Assembly (NCBI RefSeq): GCF_000296695.1
Contig: NZ_BAFK01000025.1
Coordinates: 1 to 52,063, forward strand
Length of the DNA stretch: 52,063 bases
Source of the DNA: Rheinheimera nanhaiensis E407-8
Lineage (GTDB): Bacteria; Pseudomonadota; Gammaproteobacteria; Enterobacterales; Alteromonadaceae
Direction of reading: 5' to 3'
Below, one piece after another: positions 13,463-20,233 of this stretch (positions are counted from its first letter, which is position 1; each line of letters opens with the position of its first letter). The position numbers and the translations under genes are program-made. The notes beneath the pieces were generated by a model. That model ran no database searches. It was not told the DNA's origin and worked only from the letters and a program-made list of their open reading frames with translations.

Positions 13463-14790
13463 TTGGAAGATCCTGATTCAGTAGTGATAAGCTGAGTGGG
13501 TGTCTTTATCGCCAGAGGTGATGCCGCAAGCGCCACACCGGCAAGCTGTTCAATCAGTACCTGATTACTCAATGCGGTACTGGCAGCGTTAACCAACTCA
13601 AGCTGAGCGTCCTGTAGTGCCTGACGAGCAGAAATCCACTCTGCATAGCCATAACGGCCACGGCGGTATGCGTCTTCAGTTTGTTGTAGTGCCTGCTCCA
13701 GCACCGGCAAAATATCGCGCTGCATATCTTTCACAGCCATACTGCTGTAACGGTGAGTTTGCCATGCCTGATATAAGCGGGCGCGTAAATCCAGCAAGGC
13801 GGTTTCTTTTTCAAACTGTTCCGCCTGAGACTCTGCCTGCGCCGCAGTTATCGCACCCTGATTACGCTGTTTACTGAACAAGGGCACCGACACACCGGCA
13901 ACCAAGCCAAAATCACGGCTTTCCTGTGAGCGCATGGCGCCAATCTGCCAGCGTACATCACCCGCCGACTGACTTTGCGCCAGTGTCAGCTCAGCATCAC
14001 GCAAGCGTTGCCGGGCTGCAAAAACCTCCACGGTGGGGGTTGCCAGCACTTGTTGATAAAGTGTTTGAAAGGATGGGCTTTGCGCCAGCTGAAATAAATC
14101 ACCACTAACCTGATTAAAATCGGCTTGTTCCGCCCCCCATAAACTGACCAGCGCCAACTTGCTGCTATCCAGCTCGGTTTGCAGTAAGCCATGCTGCAAC
14201 TGTGCTTGCTTAAAGGCCACTTTCGCCCTTAGTTGCTCGGCCTCCGGTGCTGCACCACGCTGCACCCGCTGCGTCACCAGCGTTAAAGCCTGCTCAGTCA
14301 TACTGACGGTTTGTGCCGCCAGCGCCGTTTTTTGCTGCAATGTCAGCACAGTTACAAAACGCTGGGTCAGCTCGCCCAGTAAATCCAGGCTCGCGGCCTG
14401 GCGCTGCGCCAGCAATAATCCCTGATTTGCACTGGACACCGCCATCCGGGCCTGGCGCTTATCGCCAAGCTCAATAACGGAAGACAACGACACCGTAACT
14501 TCGAGGCTTTTAACACCCGACATATCACCAGTACCAAAGGCATTATCAGCCTGCACGCCCAGCTCATAACCAGGTGTAAGTTCCGCTAATTGCTGCTGAC
14601 CCGACGCCGCTTTCAAGCGCCAGTCAAATACCTGTAATTGCGGATGTTGTTGTAATACCCGTTTTGCTGCCTGTTGCAGCGTTAAATCTGCTGTTGCAGG
14701 TTCAGCTGCTACCGCCTGATGCAGCAAAATGCTACTGGCAGCCAGCAAACCAAACGCAGCAAAGCGTTTGCAATTCATTTTTAAGAACAT
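13459..14790 (-). CDS. czcC: CzcC-like outer-membrane efflux channel (TolC superfamily)
   Basis: Outer-membrane factor of the CzcCBA pump, 443 aa. It has an N-terminal signal peptide ending near AVAAEP, then the two OEP repeats: LTLQQAAKRVLQQHPQL opens repeat one and a second long coiled-coil repeat ends at ALSNQVLIEQLAG. Its start ATG has AGGAT 7 nt upstream. Its 3' end overlaps czcB by 4 nt, so expression is coupled. No separate operator or clear promoter is visible in the 44 bp before it, which supports read-through from the upstream repressor promoter. Confidence 0.9.
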   Translation of the reverse strand: MFLKMNCKRFAAFGLLAASSILLHQAVAAEPATADLTLQQAAKRVLQQHPQLQVFDWRLKAASGQQQLAELTPGYELGVQADNAFGTGDMSGVKSLEVTVSLSSVIELGDKRQARMAVSSANQGLLLAQRQAASLDLLGELTQRFVTVLTLQQKTALAAQTVSMTEQALTLVTQRVQRGAAPEAEQLRAKVAFKQAQLQHGLLQTELDSSKLALVSLWGAEQADFNQVSGDLFQLAQSPSFQTLYQQVLATPTVEVFAARQRLRDAELTLAQSQSAGDVRWQIGAMRSQESRDFGLVAGVSVPLFSKQRNQGAITAAQAESQAEQFEKETALLDLRARLYQAWQTHRYSSMAVKDMQRDILPVLEQALQQTEDAYRRGRYGYAEWISARQALQDAQLELVNAASTALSNQVLIEQLAGVALAASPLAIKTPTQLITTESGSSK

Positions 14791-14834
14791 AGCAAAATCC
14801 TGTTATAGGTAATGTAAAAACCAAAAAAACAGAA

Positions 14835-15197
14835 TCAGCTGATGGGTGGGCGGTAAATGCTTCGTTTAGGGGAAGAGGGTAGATAATTTAAGTAAGACAC
14901 CAGCAATTCATTACCAATTACCGGCAAAGCCGGAGCTGGTTTAAACAAGCCAATATGTGCGGCATGGCAATGACTACAATGGTCGCAAACTGCATGAAGT
15001 GAGGTATCAGTTAATGATGATTGTTCTGCGGCTACAACCGTACTGGTGTCAGACCATGATATTTGATGATGAATATCATCAGCAGAATGTTCAACAGCGA
15101 AAGCGCTGGAAACTACGCATAACAATTGCACCACCAGCAGTAATGCCATCAACATTCTGCTTAGTGGTGTTTTAGTCAGTGCGTAGTTGCTTATCAA
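14835..15197 (-). CDS. Small exported Cys/His-rich protein in metal-efflux operon (DUF2946-like)
   Basis: A 120-aa protein with a signal peptide (membrane segment at about residues 15-33, likely cut after SSAFA). The mature part carries a compact CDHCSHCHAAH motif (three Cys and several His) and a C-terminal SPKRSIYRPPIS tail like the RxPP end of DUF2946-type proteins. The start is a TTG at 15197 with AAGGCGG 8 nt upstream; an ATG at 15155 is the alternative and would shorten the signal peptide. Gaps of 30 bp to the repressor gene and 44 bp to czcC place it in the czc operon. The motif suggests a periplasmic metal-binding accessory, but this is inference. Confidence 0.7.
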   Translation of the reverse strand: MISNYALTKTPLSRMLMALLLVVQLLCVVSSAFAVEHSADDIHHQISWSDTSTVVAAEQSSLTDTSLHAVCDHCSHCHAAHIGLFKPAPALPVIGNELLVSYLNYLPSSPKRSIYRPPIS

Positions 15198-15227
15198 AAT
15201 AATGACCGCCTTACTAATTTAACCAAG

Positions 15228-15506
15228 TTAGCTTTTAAGGTACGAGCGCAATACACTAATAACCTGTTCTACATCCGAGTCGCGCTGTAAAGGCTCCAGG
15301 TTATCGCCTGCCAGATGATCACGAATATGGTGTTCCAGTATCTCAGTCATTAGGCCATTAATAGCACCTCGCACCGCCGCAATTTGCTGTAGTACTTTAC
15401 TACAATCACCTTCGGCCAGCAGCTGTTTTTCCAGCCCTTCAACCTGACCTTTAATCCGCCGTACCCGCGTCAGTAACTTGGGTTTATTAGTAATTGAATG
15501 AGTCAT
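15228..15506 (-). CDS. RcnR/FrmR-family metal-responsive transcriptional repressor
   Basis: A 92-aa all-helical repressor of the CsoR/RcnR/FrmR family (LLTRVRRIKGQVEGLEKQL opening). The four Ni/Co ligand positions of E. coli RcnR, His3, Cys35, His60 and His64, are all present at the same numbers here. That points to cobalt/nickel sensing rather than formaldehyde (FrmR) or copper (CsoR). The start ATG has GGAG 7 nt upstream. It is the first gene of the operon running into the exported protein gene and czcCBA, with a palindromic operator over its own -10 element, so autoregulation is expected. Which metal it senses in vivo is not shown by sequence alone. Confidence 0.9.
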   Translation of the reverse strand: MTHSITNKPKLLTRVRRIKGQVEGLEKQLLAEGDCSKVLQQIAAVRGAINGLMTEILEHHIRDHLAGDNLEPLQRDSDVEQVISVLRSYLKS

Positions 15507-15519
15507 ACCGTACTCCGTA

Positions 15520-15542
15520 ACTATACTCCCCTATAGTATAGT
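15520..15542 (-). promoter_or_regulatory. Operator palindrome of the RcnR/FrmR-like repressor
   Basis: Perfect 8-bp arms ACTATACT and AGTATAGT surround a 7-bp spacer CCCCTAT, so the minus strand reads a G4 run between A/T-rich arms. This resembles RcnR/FrmR-type sites (G/C run flanked by AT inverted repeats). It lies 14 bp upstream of the repressor ATG and overlaps the -10. A near-identical site precedes the P1B ATPase gene. Confidence 0.8.
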
Positions 15543-15561
15543 CAGTTTTAATCTTTCTCAA
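15533..15561 (-). promoter_or_regulatory. Promoter of the repressor-czcCBA operon
   Basis: On the minus strand, -35 TTGAGA (15561-15556) and -10 TACTAT (15538-15533) are spaced 17 bp apart. The -10 lies inside the operator palindrome, an arrangement fitting repression by polymerase exclusion. Confidence 0.7.
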
Positions 15562-15590
15562 GTCTGTAGCTATAAAAGCTGTCTCTTATT

Positions 15591-16985
15591 TTATGTTGTT
15601 TGTAGCAAAAAGAGCTCTGTTACAAAACGTCCGGTTATGTCTTGTGAAAAAACTAACTTTCCGCCGTGTAAGTGAACAATTTTACGGGTAATCGATAATC
15701 CAAGGCCGACGCCTGCAACATCCTGATGACCATAACTCCGGAAAAATCGCTCTCCCAATCGGGCTAGCTCAAGCGTAATATCACCATTAATTGCATTACT
15801 CACACTTATCACTACAGCGTGCTGTTCTATACGCGCCTTGATACTGACCTCACTTTGAGCAGGCGCATACTTAGCCGCATTGTCCAATAAATTACGCAAT
15901 GCGGCCTGAAATAATGTAGGATCGACCCGTACTTGCAGTTGTTTTGGTATATCGACCACCCAGATTACGCGGTCAATTAGCTGAAAATCTATTGATGCCA
16001 GAGCATCCTCTGTTAACCTAAGAAGCTGAATTGCCTGATATTGCAGTACAATACTATGTTCCAGTTTTTCTGTTTCCATTAACTGCTTAACCAGGTGTGC
16101 CAGACGGCGTGTGCTTTTGCCTATGGCCTGTATTGCTGTGTGTTGTTCCTTAATATCGGTCGCATTTTCCAGATTATCGGTATGCACTTGCAAAATGCTA
16201 AGTGGCGTTCTCAGCTCATGGGATACATTTGCAATAAACATTTTCTCTTTTTTAAGATAAGCTTTTAACTCAGCCATAAGTTTATTCACAGCGTCCTTGA
16301 ATGGCTTTAACTCTCGTGGTAACGGCATCTCAACAGGTTGTAATTCAGTAGGGTTGGTTTCTGCCAGCTTTTCCGATAATTCCCGTACCGGCTTCGTGCC
16401 CCATTCCACAGCCAGCCACACAAGTAACATTATCGGCAATATCGCTATCCCCAGCGGTAACAACTGATTCAGTGTTAAATGCCAGCTTAACTCGTCCCGA
16501 ACATCTTCCCGTTGCGCAGTAAAGATCCAGGCTTTTTCATCAGGCACATATAAGCTAAAGCCAATCCACAGGTATTGATTATGCCGGATCTCATGAAAAC
16601 CTGACTGTTTGGGCAACAATGGCGTTTTGCCGACATTACCGGAACGGATTAACAGTTGACCATTTTCATGCCAGACCTGAACTGCAATTTTACTTTCGTA
16701 TTTATGCCCCTCGGAATACCGTTCTGCTGCTGCAGTATGCTCTATACCATCATCCAGTAAAAATGGCATTTCAATGGCGTGATTACTATCTGCAGTCAGG
16801 GGAGTATTGGGCTCTACCATTAAATGACGAATTAACCGTGCATACTGTGCCAGCTGTGCATCAAATAACTCGTCAATTTCATGATGAACATTAAACCATG
16901 TGTTCAGGCTGGTAATCAGTAACATTAACAGGATAACCGCATTAACACTGAGCAACAGCATCCGGCGGATACTATTAATTTTCAC
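15591..16985 (-). CDS. Sensor histidine kinase, PmrB/QseC-like
   Basis: A 464-aa inner-membrane kinase paired with the response regulator that precedes it. TM1 is at about residues 9-29, followed by a periplasmic sensor starting ELFDAQLAQYARLI (typical 2CSK_N/QseC-PmrB family), TM2 at about 174-194, and a short linker. The H-box is NVSHELRTPL with phospho-acceptor His256, the N-box is LLDNAAKYA, and GVGLGLS lies in the ATPase domain. It overlaps the regulator gene by 11 nt. The PmrA-type boxes nearby and the eptA/dgkA neighbours favour a PmrB-like role. The signal (metal, pH or peptides) cannot be read from the sequence. Confidence 0.85.
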   Translation of the reverse strand: MKINSIRRMLLLSVNAVILLMLLITSLNTWFNVHHEIDELFDAQLAQYARLIRHLMVEPNTPLTADSNHAIEMPFLLDDGIEHTAAAERYSEGHKYESKIAVQVWHENGQLLIRSGNVGKTPLLPKQSGFHEIRHNQYLWIGFSLYVPDEKAWIFTAQREDVRDELSWHLTLNQLLPLGIAILPIMLLVWLAVEWGTKPVRELSEKLAETNPTELQPVEMPLPRELKPFKDAVNKLMAELKAYLKKEKMFIANVSHELRTPLSILQVHTDNLENATDIKEQHTAIQAIGKSTRRLAHLVKQLMETEKLEHSIVLQYQAIQLLRLTEDALASIDFQLIDRVIWVVDIPKQLQVRVDPTLFQAALRNLLDNAAKYAPAQSEVSIKARIEQHAVVISVSNAINGDITLELARLGERFFRSYGHQDVAGVGLGLSITRKIVHLHGGKLVFSQDITGRFVTELFLLQTT

Positions 16986-17643
16986 GATGACTCACCAGCA
17001 TATAACCGACGCCTCTGACCGTTTTTATCAGCGATGCTGTAGTTTTTTTACGGATATTATGAATATGCACCTCTATGGAGTTACTTTCTGTTTCGCCTGT
17101 CCAGCCCGAACTGAGTTCATCCAGATACTGTCTACTCAGAATTTTATCCGGATGTAGCATAAACTCTTTCAGGATCAAAAACTCACGTAAAGTCAGTACT
17201 ATATCCCGCCCCTGATAGCGGCAAAGATGCTGCTGCATATTCATTTCTACTTCCTGACAAGTCAGGATGTCCTGCTGTCGTTGCTGATAACGCCGCAGTA
17301 AGACTCTTAAACGGGCCTCAATTTCTCTGCTATCGCAGGGTTTCAGCACATAATCATCAGCGCCGGCATTTAATGCCTCAACCTTGGTTTCAAGATGATC
17401 CCATGCCGTCAGCACCAGAATAGGTGTTGTAACCTTTTTAGCCCGTAAGGTTTTAATTACATGTAATGCCAACCCGTCTGGCAACCCCAGATCCAGAATA
17501 ATCACATCAAACCCGCTACTGGTTGCTGCCACTATGGCTTGCGAACCGGTAATACAGTGTTCTGTCCGGTAATGCATACGTGATAATGCAGTAATTAACC
17601 CCTGCGCAAGCAGGCTATCATCTTCAACCAGTAACAATCTCAT
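16975..17643 (-). CDS. OmpR-family response regulator, PmrA-like
   Basis: A 222-aa regulator. The receiver domain (about 1-115) has acidic pocket Glu7/Asp8/Asp9, phospho-acceptor Asp51 in LDLGLPDG, and Lys in LKPCD, where the usual Phe after KP is Cys. The C-terminal winged helix (about 125-220) has the recognition-helix segment SNSIEVHIHNIRKKT and the TVRGVGYML end. It lies 20 bp downstream of dgkA and overlaps the kinase gene. Because PmrA-box repeats occur upstream of dgkA, the LtaS-like gene and eptA, this regulator probably controls those genes and itself. Confidence 0.87.
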   Translation of the reverse strand: MRLLLVEDDSLLAQGLITALSRMHYRTEHCITGSQAIVAATSSGFDVIILDLGLPDGLALHVIKTLRAKKVTTPILVLTAWDHLETKVEALNAGADDYVLKPCDSREIEARLRVLLRRYQQRQQDILTCQEVEMNMQQHLCRYQGRDIVLTLREFLILKEFMLHPDKILSRQYLDELSSGWTGETESNSIEVHIHNIRKKTTASLIKTVRGVGYMLVSHREN

Positions 17644-17663
17644 AAAGGCTTTTTCCAGCTAGC

Positions 17664-18020
17664 TTAGAGCAAAATACATAACCAGACGGCGGCACTGGCA
17701 ACGAGCGTTATTAATACAGCTGCCGACCCAATATCTTTCGCTTTACCGCTTAGCTCGTGATATTCACTGCCAATGCGATCCACCACCACTTCAATGCCGG
17801 TATTTAATAGCTCCACGATCAGAATCAATAATGCACTCAATAACAATAGCGCACGCTCGGCCGCAGATACATCAACCCACAAGGCTACAGGTAGCAATAC
17901 CAGTAATAAGATAATTTCCTGCCGTATTGCCGCTTCTGATCTCCAGCTACTGGCCAGCCCTTGCCACGAATTGACTCCGGCCAGCATGATCCGTTTAACC
18001 CCTTTAGCCTCTGATTTCAT
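17664..18020 (-). CDS. dgkA: Diacylglycerol kinase DgkA
   Basis: A 118-aa inner-membrane kinase that phosphorylates diacylglycerol to phosphatidic acid. It has three membrane helices and the family signature ELLNTGIEVVVDRIGSEYHELSGKAKDIGSAAV, including the catalytic Glu and metal-binding residues. It starts at the ATG at 18020 behind an unusual G6 run (AGGGGGG) that serves as the ribosome site. Being first in the operon with the two-component genes and opposite eptA makes sense, because EptA releases diacylglycerol when it transfers phosphoethanolamine from PE. A PmrA-type box lies 42 bp upstream. Confidence 0.93.
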   Translation of the reverse strand: MKSEAKGVKRIMLAGVNSWQGLASSWRSEAAIRQEIILLLVLLPVALWVDVSAAERALLLLSALLILIVELLNTGIEVVVDRIGSEYHELSGKAKDIGSAAVLITLVASAAVWLCILL

Positions 18021-18061
18021 ATACCCCCCTATGATTGGAGATAACAGTATAAAAGCACAGT

Positions 18062-18078
18062 CTTAAGAAAGTCTTAAG
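18062..18078. promoter_or_regulatory. PmrA-box direct repeat between dgkA and the LtaS-like gene
   Basis: The sequence CTTAAG-AAAGT-CTTAAG matches the PmrA consensus (C/T)TTAA(G/T)-N5-(C/T)TTAA(G/T) perfectly. CTTAAG is self-complementary, so the box reads the same on both strands and could activate both divergent genes. On the minus strand a TATACT -10 (18051-18046) follows 10 bp after the box, placing the box over the -35 of dgkA. Confidence 0.75.
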
Positions 18079-18129
18079 CATTGTTCGTTAGCCTTGCAGC
18101 CACTCTATCTGGCAGTACGGCGAGCCTCT

Positions 18130-20118
18130 ATGACTAAAGTTTCTGCAGTAAAATTCCCGGTATTACGACAAATAACATGCGGTCCCTACACCTACTTACT
18201 ACGTATGATTCTTATCGGGTTGGTACTATTAAGTGCGGCCCGGCTTGGTCTGGTGCTATGGCTATATGACAGGGTAGCGCCTACGGGCCAATTGGGCATG
18301 ATATTCCTGCAGGGGATTCGGGCCGACCTGATTCTACTTTGTATCTGGTCTGCAATACCCGTTCTGTTATCGCTGTGCTGGGCGCGTCCCGGATTACAGC
18401 ACAGCTGGTTTCGTTTTAGCTATTGGTGGTGTCTGACGGGTTTAATCCTTATTGCATTTATCGAACTATCCACCCCCGCCTTTATTCAGCAATACGATAT
18501 ACGGCCAAACCGCTTGTACATTGAGTATCTGAAATACCCGAAAGAAGTTTTCTCTACCTTATGGCATGGCTTCCGATTGCCACTGGTGGCAGGAACCGTG
18601 TTAACTGTCGCAGCCGCTCTACTGCTGCACCGGGCGCTAAGGCTACCGAAGCACACATTGCAAGTATGGCCACTGCGCCAGCATTTACTACTGTGGCCCC
18701 TGGTGGTTTTTATGGTATTTGCCGGCATCCGTTCCACTACAGCACACCGCCCTGCTAACCCGGCGCTGTTTGCAATTACCTCTGATGCTATGGTGAATTC
18801 TCTGGTCATCAACTCGGGCTATTCGGTTTTATTTGCCTTGTATAACCTCAAACATGAAGCCCGTTCCAGCGAAATGTACGGTAAACTGCCAGAGACACAA
18901 ATGCTGAATTTAAGCCTTAACTGGCCCTGGCTGCAGCAATATGATTTTAATAATGCAGAATACCCAACCTTACACTGGCAACAAGCCGTAAAACAGCGTA
19001 ATAAACCGCTGAACATAGTAATAGTGTTGATGGAAAGCCAGGGCGCCACCTTTGTTGAATCACTTGGCGGCGCACCGGTCACTCCAGAGCTGGAACAGCT
19101 GAAACAGCAAGGCATCTGGTTTGACAATCTGTATGCTACCGGTACTCGCTCAGTACGCGGTATTGAAGCGGTTGTTGCCGGCTTTATGCCGACACCGGCC
19201 CAAAGCACGGTAAAGCTGTCAAACAGTCAGCAAGGTTTTACCACTCTGGCATCCATCTTAAAAAAACAGGGCTACCACACTCAGTTTATTTATGGTGGCG
19301 AAGCACACTTTGATAATATGCGTAGCTTTTTTACCGGCAATGGTTTTCAGGAGATTGTGGATTTACCTAAAATCAATAATCCGGTGCTGGTAGGTAGTTG
19401 GGGAGCCAGCGATGAAGACTTGTTCAGAACTGCACATCAGCAGTTATTGGCCCTGCATCAACAGCAGCAACCGTTTTTCAGCCTGATATTTTCCTCTAGC
19501 AATCATGAACCTTTCGAATTCCCGGACGGCCGGATTTCACTATACCAAGAGCCTAAAAATACGGCTTACAATGCAGTGAAATATGCAGACTGGTCAATGG
19601 GCCGCTTTTTTGAGCAAGCAATGAAAAGCCCTTATTGGCAGGATACGCTGTTTCTGGTAGTAGCAGATCATGATAACAGGGTCTATGGCAGTAACCTGAT
19701 CCCGGTGGAAAAGTTTCGCATTCCAGGACTAATTCTGGGCGCAGACACTCAGCCTGAAGTACTCACAACCTTAAGTAGTCAGATTGATCTGGCTCCCACT
19801 CTGCTTAGCATGGCTGGGATATCGTCCTGTCACCCGATGACGGGACGTGATCTGTTGCTGGACAGTACCAGTTCTGGGCGGGCTCTGATACAGTTTGACA
19901 ATCTGTTTGCCCTGATGACAGAGGATAAACTTACTATTCTGAAACCCGATGGTAAGGCGGTTAGTGCCAACTATAATCGTGAACACCAGCAATTAACGCT
20001 CTCTGAAGAAGCGGTAAGTCCCTTGCAACAACAGCAGGCTTTAGCACAGGTACAACTTCCTTCTTACCTGTATCGTGAACGTAAATACAACGATGATATC
20101 CCTTGTGAAAGCCCTTAA
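18130..20118 (+). CDS. LtaS-like sulfatase-family membrane enzyme (phosphoglycerol/phosphoethanolamine transferase type)
   Basis: A 662-aa protein of the LTA synthase/sulfatase family. The N-terminus has about five membrane helices (residues ~20-215) and the C-terminal half is an extracytoplasmic alkaline-phosphatase-like domain. Catalytic elements include VLMESQGATFVESLGG (metal Glu), the Thr nucleophile segment YATGTRSVRG, VVADHDNRV (metal Asp/His) and SSNHEPF. I prefer the ATG at 18130; the frame also opens with TTG at 18094 but that sits close behind the PmrA box. In Gram-negatives such proteins add glycerol phosphate or similar groups to envelope glycans. The substrate here is unknown. 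Confidence 0.85.
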   Translation: MTKVSAVKFPVLRQITCGPYTYLLRMILIGLVLLSAARLGLVLWLYDRVAPTGQLGMIFLQGIRADLILLCIWSAIPVLLSLCWARPGLQHSWFRFSYWWCLTGLILIAFIELSTPAFIQQYDIRPNRLYIEYLKYPKEVFSTLWHGFRLPLVAGTVLTVAAALLLHRALRLPKHTLQVWPLRQHLLLWPLVVFMVFAGIRSTTAHRPANPALFAITSDAMVNSLVINSGYSVLFALYNLKHEARSSEMYGKLPETQMLNLSLNWPWLQQYDFNNAEYPTLHWQQAVKQRNKPLNIVIVLMESQGATFVESLGGAPVTPELEQLKQQGIWFDNLYATGTRSVRGIEAVVAGFMPTPAQSTVKLSNSQQGFTTLASILKKQGYHTQFIYGGEAHFDNMRSFFTGNGFQEIVDLPKINNPVLVGSWGASDEDLFRTAHQQLLALHQQQQPFFSLIFSSSNHEPFEFPDGRISLYQEPKNTAYNAVKYADWSMGRFFEQAMKSPYWQDTLFLVVADHDNRVYGSNLIPVEKFRIPGLILGADTQPEVLTTLSSQIDLAPTLLSMAGISSCHPMTGRDLLLDSTSSGRALIQFDNLFALMTEDKLTILKPDGKAVSANYNREHQQLTLSEEAVSPLQQQQALAQVQLPSYLYRERKYNDDIPCESP

Positions 20119-20127
20119 AGGGCTTTC
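20107..20127 (+). other. Hairpin spanning the stop codon of the LtaS-like gene
   Basis: GAAAGCCC pairs with GGGCTTTC around a TTAAA loop that contains the TAA stop. No T run follows, so it is not a classical terminator; it could be an attenuator or mRNA-stability element between the LtaS-like gene and eptA. Confidence 0.4.
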
Positions 20128-20169
20128 TGCTATAGGTAGCAGCAATAGTTTGTTAAGGATCCACAGGAA

Positions 20170-20186
20170 TTTAAGCATTTCTTAAG
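20170..20186 (+). promoter_or_regulatory. PmrA-box direct repeat upstream of eptA
   Basis: TTTAAG-CATTT-CTTAAG fits the PmrA consensus in both half-sites with the correct 5-bp spacer. It ends 47 bp before the eptA ATG. A clear -10 is not evident; weak candidates are CATAAG and TATCAG further down. Confidence 0.72.
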
Positions 20187-20233
20187 CACCGCCCCATAAG
20201 CTGCGTTGCATATCAGTAGATTATGGAAAGCTT

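Noticed and set aside
18094..18129. TTG start for the LtaS-like protein
   Set aside because: It lies only 16 bp after the PmrA box, probably upstream of or at the transcript start, and has no ribosome site; the ATG at 18130 is used instead.
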